The notes beneath the pieces are model-generated. The model had not been told where the DNA came from, did no database searches, and was given only the letters and a program-made list of their open reading frames with translations. Shown in pieces: positions 1 through 6,888 of a stretch of DNA of 10,414 nt; within the stretch, counting starts at the first letter, position 1, and every line of letters begins with the position of its first letter. Where the stretch lies: positions 1 through 10,414 of the forward strand of contig JAISSA010000040.1 of the NCBI GenBank assembly GCA_031273365.1, read 5' to 3'. Source of the DNA: Synergistaceae bacterium (GTDB lineage: Bacteria > Synergistota > Synergistia > Synergistales > Aminobacteriaceae). Made by a program: the position numbers and the translations under genes.

Positions 1-1560
1 GAAAAGCGCGGGGTCGCGGTCAACGTGCCGGAGTGGAAGGGCGACAAGTGCATTCAGTGCAACCAGTGCGCCATGGTCTGCCCGCACGCGGCCATCCGTC
101 CGTTCCTGCCGGACGCCGACGAGCAGAAAGCCGCTCCGGAGGGCTTCGGAGCCGTCGAGCCCAAAGCCAAAAACCTGAAGGACGCCGGTTATAAATATAA
201 GATGCAGGTCGACGTTCTGGACTGCATGGGCTGCGGCAACTGCGCGGACATCTGCCCGGTGAGCGCCCTCGAGATGAAGCCCATCGCGACTCAGAGCGCC
301 GAGATCGCCAACTGGACCCACGCGATCGAAAACATCGGGGACAAGGCCGGCGCGGGCAACAAATTCACCGTCCAGGGCAGCCAGTTCCAGCGCCCGCTGC
401 TGGAGTTCAGCGGGGCCTGCGCCGGCTGCGGCGAGACGCCCTACGCCAAGCTGGTCACGCAGCTTTTCGGCGACCGCATGATGATCGCCAACGCCACGGG
501 CTGCTCCTCCATCTGGGGCGCTTCCTCGCCGAGCATGCCCTACACGGTGGACGCGAAGGGCCACGGACCGGCCTGGGCGAACTCCCTGTTCGAGGACAAC
601 GCCGAGTACGGGTACGGCATGAAACTTTCCATCAACGTCATGGTCGGATACCTCGTCAGCGCCGTGGAGGCGCTTCTGAAGCTCGACATCCCGGAGGAGG
701 ACAGGGCGGTGCTCGCCGAGTGGCTGGAGACCCGGGACGACGGGGAGAAGTCCAAAGCGTCCGCGGCGAAGGTCGACGCGCTGCTCGAAAAGGTTTTTGG
801 CGGCTGCGAATGCGGCTGTGGCTGCAACTGCGGGGAAGAGGCGTCCCCCCACTACCTGCAAATATGCAAATACTACGACTACCTGGTGAAGAAGTCCATC
901 TGGATCTTCGGCGGCGACGGCTGGGCCTACGACATCGGATACGGCGGGCTGGATCACGTGCTGGGCAGCGGCGAGGACATCAACGTGCTGGTCATGGACA
1001 CGGAGGTGTACTCCAACACCGGCGGGCAGTCCTCCAAGGCGACGCCCACCGCGGCCATCGCGAAGTTCGCGGCCAGCGGGAAGCGCGTCCGCAAAAAGGA
1101 CCTCGGGCGCATGGCGATGACCTACGGACACGTCTACGTCGCGCAGGTCGCCATGGGCGCGGACAAAAACCAGCTGCTGAAAGCGCTGGCCGAGGCCGAG
1201 GCCCATAAGGGCCCGTCGCTGGTCATCGCCTACGCGCCCTGCATCAACCACGGCATTAAGGCCGGTATGGGCAGGACGCAGGATCAGACGAAGAAGGCCG
1301 TCGAGGCGGGCTACTGGCACCTGTACCGCTACAACCCCAACCTGACGGATCAGGGGAAGAACCCCTTCACGCTGGACTCGAAGGAGCCGAAGGCCGACTT
1401 TAAAGAATTCCTGGAAAGCGAAGTGCGTTACGCCTCTCTGAAGCAGGGCTTCCCCGAGGTGGCCGACGCGCTCTTCGACCAGGCGGAGAAGGAGGCCCGT
1501 CAGCGCTACGACGCCTACCGCGCGCTTGCCGCCGCAGGAGCGGAGGCCATAAAGGCGTAA
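1..1560 (+). CDS. nifJ: Pyruvate:ferredoxin oxidoreductase, C-terminal part (5' end outside window)
   Basis: This enzyme oxidatively decarboxylates pyruvate to acetyl-CoA and passes electrons to ferredoxin; it is cytoplasmic and central to anaerobic fermentation. The frame is open from base 1 (E-K-R-G-V-A-V-N), so the GTG at 25 is internal. About 519 of the usual ~1,170-1,200 residues are present. Numbering from base 1, two 4Fe-4S motifs appear: CIQCNQCAMVCP (Cys17, 20, 23, 27) and CMGCGNCADICP (Cys75, 78, 81, 85). The thiamine-diphosphate domain follows, with GDGWAYDIG at 305-313 and VMDTEVYSNTGG at 331-342. Cys140, Cys143, Cys168 and Cys414 match the four proximal-cluster ligands of the family. 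The first spacings (3 and 25) agree with the Desulfovibrio africanus enzyme as I recall it, but the last spacing is longer, which fits an insert carrying five alternating cysteines at 269-277 (see findings). A terminator lies at 1726-1762. Identity is near certain. Confidence 0.97.
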   Translation, partial: EKRGVAVNVPEWKGDKCIQCNQCAMVCPHAAIRPFLPDADEQKAAPEGFGAVEPKAKNLKDAGYKYKMQVDVLDCMGCGNCADICPVSALEMKPIATQSAEIANWTHAIENIGDKAGAGNKFTVQGSQFQRPLLEFSGACAGCGETPYAKLVTQLFGDRMMIANATGCSSIWGASSPSMPYTVDAKGHGPAWANSLFEDNAEYGYGMKLSINVMVGYLVSAVEALLKLDIPEEDRAVLAEWLETRDDGEKSKASAAKVDALLEKVFGGCECGCGCNCGEEASPHYLQICKYYDYLVKKSIWIFGGDGWAYDIGYGGLDHVLGSGEDINVLVMDTEVYSNTGGQSSKATPTAAIAKFAASGKRVRKKDLGRMAMTYGHVYVAQVAMGADKNQLLKALAEAEAHKGPSLVIAYAPCINHGIKAGMGRTQDQTKKAVEAGYWHLYRYNPNLTDQGKNPFTLDSKEPKADFKEFLESEVRYASLKQGFPEVADALFDQAEKEARQRYDAYRALAAAGAEAIKA

Positions 1561-1628
1561 ACGAGCAACGCAGGCATCAGAGATCGAAAACCAATCTCAA
1601 CAACTTTAAGGAAGAAAATTAACAGGGT

Positions 1629-1677
1629 CAGGGGACTGAGAAAAATCCCCTGCGGGATGTGGGGCAGAGCCCCGCAG
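1629..1677 (+). repeat. GC-rich double-hairpin dispersed repeat, copy 1
   Basis: There are two adjacent hairpins: CAGGGGA (1629-1635) pairs with TCCCCTG (1646-1652), and GGGGC (1661-1665) pairs with GCCCC (1669-1673) around AGA. An alternative fold pairs CTGCGGG (1650-1656) with CCCGCAG (1671-1677). The order (CAGGGG hairpin, CGGG linker, GGGGC-NGA-GCCCC hairpin) matches the two copies at 6915-6961 (-) and 7043-7087 (+), so this is one repeat family. It lies in the 3' untranslated region of the oxidoreductase gene, upstream of the terminator. Function unknown; a REP-like element is the best description. Confidence 0.75.
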
Positions 1678-1725
1678 TTTTGCTTAAGTCGTTGACGCTT
1701 GGATCGCAAACAGGAATTTTCACGG

Positions 1726-1762
1726 TGGCCGGGAAAGATTAAAAATCTCCCGGCCATTTTTT
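1726..1762 (+). terminator. Rho-independent terminator after pyruvate:ferredoxin oxidoreductase
   Basis: TGGCCGGG (1726-1733) pairs with CCCGGCCA (1749-1756). The stem can extend with AGATT/AATCT in the interior, and six T residues follow (1757-1762). This is a classic intrinsic terminator on the plus strand, placed after the repeat and before the next gene's promoter. Confidence 0.9.
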
Positions 1763-1784
1763 GCAAAATTTTTAACGAGGCAAA

Positions 1785-1813
1785 TTTCAGCGATATATGT
1801 AAAATGATATAGT
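1785..1813 (+). promoter_or_regulatory. Candidate sigma-70-type promoter for the DUF2993/DUF4153 pair
   Basis: TTTCAG (1785-1790) and TATAGT (1808-1813) are separated by 17 bases in a markedly AT-rich stretch just after the terminator and about 65 bases before the start codon. The -10 is good (5 of 6) but the -35 is weak. Other AT-rich hexamers such as TAAAAT at 1800-1805 are nearby, so the exact site is uncertain. Confidence 0.4.
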
Positions 1814-1877
1814 AAATATAGAGAGGACATCGAAGCGCAATACGGTAATTTGCCACGTCAATGGGAGGATCTTTACA

Positions 1878-2663
1878 ATGAAAACTTCGCGCCATATTTT
1901 GGTCCTGTTGTGGACCGCCGTACTGGCTATGCCCTCGTCAGGCATGGCCGCGGATTTCGAATACATTGGGACGATCGACGCGCGGGACTCCACGTCGCAG
2001 CTGCTGGCGCACTACGTCCGCGAGTTCGCCCCCGAAGAACTGTCGCTGACGATCGACGAACAGCCCGACGACACGGGATACTTCCGGGACCTCTACATGG
2101 ACCTGAAGGGCGTGAAAATCGGCGGAGTGCGGGTGGAAAACCTGACGTTCCGCATGAGCGGCGTTCAGTTCAACCCTCCTTCGGAGTGGGCGGCCGGAAA
2201 CGTCGAGTGCACGAACGCCCTTCGGATATACGCCCGTTGCCTGCTCAGGGAAGCTGACGTCAACGAAAGGCTGGCCTCGCAGACTTTCGGCAGGGACGAG
2301 CACTGGAAGGACATATCCATAACGATCACCCCGGAGGCGGGCCTTCAGGCGCGCGGCGCCTACGTGGCAAAAATCCTGTTCATCACCCTGGACATTCTGA
2401 TCGAGGCGGAGGGCGACCTCCAGATCGTGGGCGGCAGGGAGCTCTGGCTGAAGGACTACAAATTTCGCGTCAACACGATGAGCGTTCCCGACTACGTCGC
2501 CCGCAGGGCGATCGACCGCATCCAGCCTCTGCTGAACCTCGGACGTTTCCCCCTGCCGCTGACCCTTCATAACGTCGAATTTCAGGAGCGTCAGGCCGTC
2601 CTCTCCACCCGCATCCTCCCTGAAACCATGCCGGGCATCACCTACCGCTATCGCTCGGAGTAG
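1878..2663 (+). CDS. Exported DUF2993 (LmeA-like) lipid-binding protein
   Basis: This is a predicted exported protein of 261 residues. Residues 1-24 form a signal peptide: a short basic start, the hydrophobic run ILVLLWTAVLA and an A-x-A-type site before DFEY. The mature part has the look of DUF2993/LmeA: the GVKIGGVRVENLTF strand pattern (about 75-88), LLREADVNERL (about 122-132), then alternating strands such as ITLDILIEAEGDLQIVGGRE, and FPLPLTLHNVEF near the C-terminus. Family members are thought to form tubular lipid-binding folds; a role in envelope lipid handling is an inference. ATG at 1878 has GGAGG 9 bases upstream. The stop is 3 bases before the next ATG, so the two genes are probably translated together. 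Family assignment is from remembered pattern only. Confidence 0.72.
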   Translation: MKTSRHILVLLWTAVLAMPSSGMAADFEYIGTIDARDSTSQLLAHYVREFAPEELSLTIDEQPDDTGYFRDLYMDLKGVKIGGVRVENLTFRMSGVQFNPPSEWAAGNVECTNALRIYARCLLREADVNERLASQTFGRDEHWKDISITITPEAGLQARGAYVAKILFITLDILIEAEGDLQIVGGRELWLKDYKFRVNTMSVPDYVARRAIDRIQPLLNLGRFPLPLTLHNVEFQERQAVLSTRILPETMPGITYRYRSE

Positions 2664-2666
2664 GCG

Positions 2667-4379
2667 ATGTACGGCATCGATCGCGTACGCTATTTCTGGG
2701 TTGCCGTCTCCGCCCTTCTGCAGGGGCTTCTGCTGGGCAGGTATTCCTACACGATGTCGGGTTTTTTCCTGGGCCTTCCCCTTTCCGTCGTGGTCATCGT
2801 CCCGTTCGCTCTCTGGCTGGGGCAGGAACACTGGGGACGGCGTCTGAAACGCTTTCTGGGAATCCTGGCGCTGCTGCTCTCCCTCTTTTACGCCTACTGG
2901 CTCTGGTCCGTCTTCCCCGCGGACTCGGAGTTCCATTATCTGCCCACTCAAAACCTGAACCTGATACGGACGTGCGCCGCCGTTTTCCTTTTTTTGCCCT
3001 TCTTTCAGTGTCGTATCGCCACGTGGAGCTGGCACGTTCCCTACTCGGAAATTTTTTTTCAGCTTTGCCGCAACATTTTTCTGCTGTTTCAGGCGGCCAT
3101 CGTCACGGTGGTCTTCTGGTCGCTGCTGCTCACCGCTTCCCTGCTTTTCGACATCATCGGGCTCGACCAGGTGCCGAAGGTCGTCTTCAACCCCATCGTG
3201 GCCTTTCCCCTGACCAGCGTCACGATCGCCTTCTCGATCACCCTGGCCCTGAAACATCCCGGCATCGATTCCCTTGGGCGCTGGATTCTTTCGATTCTCG
3301 CGTGGCTCCTGCCGCCGTTTTCCATTTTATCCGCCGTCTTCGTGGTCTCCCTGCCTTTTTCGGGCCTCAAGGCGCTTCTGGACACGGGACAGGCCAGCAC
3401 CCTGATGCTGATGCTGCAACTGGCCACCATTCTGCTGGCCAACGCGGCCTGGCTGGACGGGACCCGTTCGCCGTTTCCCAGCAGGGCAATCGAGCTGGTC
3501 GCCACGCTGTCCATACTCTGCCTGCCGATCTACACGGCGCTCTGTCTTTACTCTCTCGGGCTCCGCATCCAGCAGTACAGCTGGAGCGTCGACCGCATCC
3601 ACGCGGCGTTCTTCGTCGTCATGGCCGGCATCTGGGGGCTGGGTTACGCCGGGATCGTCGCCCTGCGCCAGTGGCCCTCCGCGCTTGGGCGCATCAACAC
3701 CGCGGCCGCGCTGATCTTCGCGGCCGCCGTCATCGCGATGAACTCCCCCATACTGGACCCCTATCGTCTTTCCGCCAACAGTCAGGCCGAACGCCTTCTG
3801 GCCGGCCAAACGGACCCCGACCACTTCGACTTTCTGTACCTGCGCTTTCACCTCGGACGCTACGGAAACTATGCCCTGGAGCGCCTGAAGAGGACCGACA
3901 ACGTCCCGAAGGCGTCGCTGATCCACACCCGTCTGGCGGAGGCCATGACGGCAAACCCCGGGGAATACTGGAACAGGGTGCAGTATGGACTGATCTCCGA
4001 AAGGATGCGCAGAGAAATTCTGTCGAAGGCCCGGATTTATCCGGAAGGGCGCGTTCTGCCCTCGAAATTCGTGAACGCCCTCGTCTCCGCATGGGGCCGC
4101 CCCGGCCTTTCGCTGCGCGACGTTCGAAGCAGCTCGGAACTCGTCTTTTCTTTCCTGCGGCTCACAGTGCGCGACAACGCGGAAAGCCTTCTGCTGATCC
4201 GCCCCGGACTGGGGCTGGTGTTCGATCTTTCTTCTACCGATCTCGAGATCGCGGGAACGATTTACGGCCTGCCCGACCCCGTGCCCGCCCTGCAGGGAAT
4301 CCGAACCGTCGAGCCGCGCTTCATGGACCTGGAGCTGGACGGTCGACGCTTTCACGTCACTCCCGTTTTAAATCGATAA
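2667..4379 (+). CDS. DUF4153-type polytopic membrane protein
   Basis: The protein has 570 residues. The first ~360 are strongly hydrophobic with about 11 membrane segments, roughly at 8-25, 32-50, 62-80, 98-113, 136-163, 174-195, 207-230, 245-262, 276-297, 312-333 and 344-360. The last ~210 residues are soluble. The segment YSWSVDRIHAAFFVVMAGIW (304-323), followed by a short loop, another membrane span and then a region starting NSPILDPYRLSANSQAERLL, is characteristic of DUF4153. The biochemical role of that family is not established. The start ATG is 3 bases after the DUF2993-like gene, with GGAG overlapping that gene's end, so coupling is likely. This pairing suggests a joint envelope role. 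A shared pathway with the exporter farther right is not supported by the sequence. Confidence 0.72.
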   Translation: MYGIDRVRYFWVAVSALLQGLLLGRYSYTMSGFFLGLPLSVVVIVPFALWLGQEHWGRRLKRFLGILALLLSLFYAYWLWSVFPADSEFHYLPTQNLNLIRTCAAVFLFLPFFQCRIATWSWHVPYSEIFFQLCRNIFLLFQAAIVTVVFWSLLLTASLLFDIIGLDQVPKVVFNPIVAFPLTSVTIAFSITLALKHPGIDSLGRWILSILAWLLPPFSILSAVFVVSLPFSGLKALLDTGQASTLMLMLQLATILLANAAWLDGTRSPFPSRAIELVATLSILCLPIYTALCLYSLGLRIQQYSWSVDRIHAAFFVVMAGIWGLGYAGIVALRQWPSALGRINTAAALIFAAAVIAMNSPILDPYRLSANSQAERLLAGQTDPDHFDFLYLRFHLGRYGNYALERLKRTDNVPKASLIHTRLAEAMTANPGEYWNRVQYGLISERMRREILSKARIYPEGRVLPSKFVNALVSAWGRPGLSLRDVRSSSELVFSFLRLTVRDNAESLLLIRPGLGLVFDLSSTDLEIAGTIYGLPDPVPALQGIRTVEPRFMDLELDGRRFHVTPVLNR

Positions 4380-4466
4380 ACAGGGCGTCTGTCGGAAGCG
4401 AAGCCTGACCGGGCCTGAATTTTCCCGATATTGCAGGATTTGATGCCTTTCCCCCTGATTTTGCTG

Positions 4467-4493
4467 TTGTACACCGCGAAAGCATGTTATAAT
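4467..4493 (+). promoter_or_regulatory. Extended -10 promoter for the hinT-rpsU-yqeY operon
   Basis: A perfect TATAAT (4488-4493) is preceded by TG at 4485-4486, giving an extended -10. TTGTAC (4467-4472) stands 15 bases upstream as a short-spaced -35. The start codon of hinT is 27 bases downstream of the -10. No clear terminator was seen between the DUF4153 gene and this promoter, so some read-through from upstream is possible. Confidence 0.75.
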
Positions 4494-4520
4494 GAGCAGG
4501 TAAAGTGAGGTGGAGGTACG

Positions 4521-4883
4521 ATGAGTACGGATATGGCGAGTACGGTGAGTGAGTGTATTTTCTGCAGGATCGCCAAAGGAGAAATTCCGGTGGATTTCGT
4601 GTACAGGGATGAGTCGGTCGTCGTGATCCGCGACGCCGCTCCTCAGGCGCCTGTTCATTTGCTCGTTCTCCCGGTGCGGCACATCGTATCTGCCGCCGAG
4701 GTAAGCGACCCGAATATCTGGACCCTGATCATGGGGCGCGCGGTGGAAACAGCGCGTGGCATGGGGCTCGACGAGCGCGGGTTCCGCATGGTCATCAACA
4801 CGGGGGAGCAGGGCGGCCAGACGGTGCCGCATCTTCATCTGCACCTTCTCTCGGGGCGTAATTTCAGCTGGCCGCCGGGTTAG
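4521..4883 (+). CDS. hinT: HIT-family nucleotide hydrolase (HinT-like)
   Basis: This cytoplasmic protein of 120 residues belongs to the histidine-triad superfamily, whose Hint branch hydrolyses adenosine phosphoramidates and related AMP conjugates. The active-site motif HLHLHLL has His104, His106 and His108, preceded by NTGEQGGQTVP. The N-terminus has the family start ECIFCRIAKGEIP, with a CxxC pair at Cys12 and Cys15, and the protein ends in the usual WPPG. Length is slightly above the common 113-115, due to about five extra N-terminal residues. ATG at 4521 has GGAGG 4 bases upstream and GTGAGG 10 bases upstream. The in-frame ATG at 4533 would be too far from them. The gene is first in an operon with rpsU and yqeY. 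Confidence 0.95.
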   Translation: MSTDMASTVSECIFCRIAKGEIPVDFVYRDESVVVIRDAAPQAPVHLLVLPVRHIVSAAEVSDPNIWTLIMGRAVETARGMGLDERGFRMVINTGEQGGQTVPHLHLHLLSGRNFSWPPG

Positions 4884-4900
4884 GCCGGTTGAAAACCCGG
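4875..4900 (+). promoter_or_regulatory. Small stem between hinT and rpsU
   Basis: CCGGGTT (4875-4881) is perfectly complementary to AACCCGG (4894-4900), with a 12-base loop. It spans the hinT stop codon and ends just before the GGGGGGG ribosome binding site of rpsU. There is no U-tract, so it is not a terminator. It could stabilise mRNA or modulate rpsU translation. The stem is seen; the function is inference. Confidence 0.35.
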
Positions 4901-4916
4901 AAGGGGGGGATCTTAG

Positions 4917-5108
4917 ATGACGACGGTCATTCGTAAAGACGGAGAAAGCCTTGAGGATGCTCTGCGCAGATTCAAACGAGAGGTTTCGAAAGTGGGAACT
5001 CTTCGCGAGGCGAGAAAGAGGGAGCACTACGAAAAGCCCAGCGACGCCAAAAAGCTGAAGAGAGCCGAAGCTGCCAGAAAACGCAAGAGCAGCAGGACGA
5101 GAGGGTAA
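4917..5108 (+). CDS. rpsU: 30S ribosomal protein S21
   Basis: This small-subunit ribosomal protein has 63 residues and assists translation initiation near the 3' end of 16S rRNA. The sequence shows the S21 pattern: VIRKDGESLEDALRRFKREV (4-23), then LREARKREHYEKPS, and a strongly basic tail (KKLKRAEAARKRK). Length is typical. ATG at 4917 is preceded by a seven-G ribosome binding site 6-7 bases upstream. yqeY starts 5 bases after the stop, the common rpsU-yqeY order. Confidence 0.97.
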   Translation: MTTVIRKDGESLEDALRRFKREVSKVGTLREARKREHYEKPSDAKKLKRAEAARKRKSSRTRG

Positions 5109-5113
5109 ATTTC

Positions 5114-5572
5114 ATGGGTCTGGTCGCAAAGGTTGCCGCTGATCTGGTTGCTGCGATGAAGGCGCGTGATGCGCTGAAATTGTCTGTTTTGCGTATGCTG
5201 AAGGCCGAATTTCAGAAAGCTCAGGCCGATAAGGGCAAAGCGGTGGAGCTGACGGAAGAAGACGCAGGGGCGCTGGTGCGCCGCCTGATCAAGCAGCGCA
5301 GGGAGGCGGCGGAGCAGTACGAAGCCGGAGGCGCCTCGGATCGGGCGAGGGAAGAGCTGAACGAGATTACCGTTCTGGAGGCATATCTTCCCGCTCAGCT
5401 CGACGACGGAGAACTGGACGCCCTGATTCGAACGGTCGCGGAAAAGGCGGGCATCGTTTCCCCGAAGGACATGGGCAGGCTGATGAAGGTCCTGATGCCG
5501 GAGGTAACGGGCCGGGCCGACGGCAAACGCGTGAAGGACAGGGCTACGGCGTACCTCTCGTCGCTGACTTGA
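5114..5572 (+). CDS. yqeY: GatB/YqeY domain protein
   Basis: This cytoplasmic protein of 152 residues resembles the tRNA-binding tail domain of the GatB amidotransferase subunit. Its own role is poorly defined; a link to tRNA or translation is usually proposed. Recognisable landmarks are the helical N-terminus with LKLSVLRMLKAEFQ (21-34), the stretch LIKQRREAAEQYEAGG (58-73), ITVLEAYLPAQL (85-96), and SPKDMGRLMKVLMPEVTGRA followed by DGKRV in the C-terminal half. Length is the family norm. The ribosome binding site GAGAGGG overlaps the end of rpsU, 8 bases before ATG. This is the last gene of the operon. The hairpin at 5613-5642 follows but lacks a plus-strand U-tract. Confidence 0.93.
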   Translation: MGLVAKVAADLVAAMKARDALKLSVLRMLKAEFQKAQADKGKAVELTEEDAGALVRRLIKQRREAAEQYEAGGASDRAREELNEITVLEAYLPAQLDDGELDALIRTVAEKAGIVSPKDMGRLMKVLMPEVTGRADGKRVKDRATAYLSSLT

Positions 5573-5605
5573 GTTTTCGATCCTTCCTGTATTGACGGGA
5601 ATATT

Positions 5606-5643
5606 AAAAACCCGCGAGCCCGGACTTTCGTCCGGGCTCGCGC
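5606..5643 (-). terminator. Intrinsic terminator of the exporter operon (minus strand)
   Basis: There is a perfect 13-bp stem, 5613-5625 with 5630-5642, closed by a TTTC loop. On the minus strand it is followed directly by GGG and TTTTTA (5605-5612 reversed), so it ends leftward transcription from the MacB-like permease gene, whose stop is 25 bases before it. On the plus strand no U-run follows; it may still slow read-through from yqeY. Confidence 0.88.
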
Positions 5644-5667
5644 TTATGCTTATACGGTCCCCCGACG

Positions 5668-6888
5668 TTACTCGAAGCGCAGGGCGTCGATCGGGCGCAG
5701 CAGGGAGGCCTTCCATGCGGGATAAAAGCCGAAGAATACGCCGACCAGGGCGGAGAACCCCGCAGCCAGAGTGACGGCGCCGGTGGAGACGGACGTCGGC
5801 CACCCCAGCAGCGCGCTCACAACCCGCGACGCGCCCTCGCCCAGAAGAATTCCCAGAAGCCCCCCCGTTAGCGACAACAAAAGGGCCTCCAGCAGGAACT
5901 GCAGACGAATGTCCCGGGCGCGCGCGCCGATCGCCATGCGGATGCCGATCTCGCGCGTGCGCTCCGTCACGGAGACCAGCATGATGTTCATGATGCCGAT
6001 CCCCCCGACCAGAAGCGATATCGACGCCACCGAGCCCAGCAGCAGCGACATCACGTTCGTCGACGCCGCCAGGCTTTCGAGCATCTCCGTCAGGTTCCGC
6101 AGCTCGAAGTCGTCCTCCCGGTCGCCCTCGATGCGGTGACGCTGACGAAGCAGCGCGCTGATCTCCGTCATCGCGCTGTCCATCATGCTCACGTCCCGCG
6201 CCTGAATGAAGGCCATTCCCACGGACTCGGCCGGCGCTCTGCGCACCAGCCGGCGCTGGGCCGTCGTGATCGGGACGACGATAAAGTCGTCCTGGTCCTC
6301 TCCCATGGAGGACTGTCCCTTGGAGGCAAGAACGCCCACGACCTCGAACGGGATTCTGTTGATGCGGATGCTTTCCCCCACGGGATCGACCGTCCCGAAG
6401 AGGTTCGTCGCCACCGTCTGCCCGAGAACGCAGACCTTCGCGCCGTTCCGCTCGTCTTCGTCGTCCGTGAGACGCCCGAGCTTCACCGAAAGGTCGCGGA
6501 TGCGAAAGAAACCCGACGTCGTCCCCGTCACCTGCGACGCCCAGTTCCGATTCTCGAAAATAAGCTGGGCCCCTATGCTTACCTGGGGGGCAATCTCCTG
6601 AACGGACCAGCACTCGTCCCGAATCGCCATGATATCCGACAGCGTCAGCGTCGCCCCGCTGCCCGCGCTCTGACGCACTCCGCCCGTGCGGGGCGTGCCG
6701 GGGCGCAGGATGATCATGTTGCTGCCCATCCCGGAGATCAGCCCTTCCATCTGAAGGCTCGCTCCCTGACCGATCGCGACCATCGCGATGACGGCGCCGA
6801 CCCCGATAATCACGCCCAGCATCGTCAGCAGCGAACGCATCTTGTTGGCCAGGAGCGAGGAAACTGCGGTTCGAAGAATCTCTGTCAT
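5668..6888 (-). CDS. macB: MacB-like ABC exporter permease
   Basis: This inner-membrane permease of 406 residues has the type VII (MacB/FtsX) layout: a helix at about 21-39 (LLTMLGVIIGVGAVIAMVAI), a large extracytoplasmic domain (about 40-275), then helices at about 278-304, 331-350 and 371-390. Family motifs include LGSVASISLLVGGIGIMNIM, TERTREIGIRMAIGAR (308-323) and the ending YPAWKAS...RPIDALR. Unlike E. coli MacB, ATPase and permease are separate genes, as in YknY/YknZ. Such systems use ATP-driven mechanotransmission to push substrates out of the periplasm; the substrate here is unknown. ATG at 6888 overlaps the ATPase stop (ATGA) and has GAGGAGG 7 bases upstream. A terminator follows the gene. 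Confidence 0.93.
   Translation of the reverse strand: MTEILRTAVSSLLANKMRSLLTMLGVIIGVGAVIAMVAIGQGASLQMEGLISGMGSNMIILRPGTPRTGGVRQSAGSGATLTLSDIMAIRDECWSVQEIAPQVSIGAQLIFENRNWASQVTGTTSGFFRIRDLSVKLGRLTDDEDERNGAKVCVLGQTVATNLFGTVDPVGESIRINRIPFEVVGVLASKGQSSMGEDQDDFIVVPITTAQRRLVRRAPAESVGMAFIQARDVSMMDSAMTEISALLRQRHRIEGDREDDFELRNLTEMLESLAASTNVMSLLLGSVASISLLVGGIGIMNIMLVSVTERTREIGIRMAIGARARDIRLQFLLEALLLSLTGGLLGILLGEGASRVVSALLGWPTSVSTGAVTLAAGFSALVGVFFGFYPAWKASLLRPIDALRFE

Larger units (their letters stand above)
1561..1877. other. 317-base intergenic region: repeat, terminator and promoter
   Basis: No convincing gene lies here. The first ~65 bases after the pyruvate:ferredoxin oxidoreductase stop show nothing recognisable. 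Then come a GC-rich double-hairpin repeat (1629-1677), an intrinsic terminator (1726-1762), an AT-rich stretch with a candidate promoter (about 1785-1813), and the ribosome binding site of the next gene (GGAGG within 1863-1868, 9 bases before ATG). Minus-strand open frames here lack any recognisable protein character. Confidence 0.75.

Noticed and set aside
25..27. GTG as the start of the oxidoreductase
   Set aside because: The frame is open upstream to base 1 and the preceding residues fit the family, so the codon is an internal Val.
1938..3257. 439-codon open frame on the minus strand
   Set aside because: It runs antisense to the DUF2993 and DUF4153 genes. Its composition (Gln, Asp, Arg, Gly-rich) is typical of a shadow frame in GC-rich DNA, and no domain is visible.
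4380..4466. Possible terminator after the DUF4153 gene
   Set aside because: Only a weak CGGG/CCCG pair with an AT loop is visible and there is no U-tract, so it was not listed.
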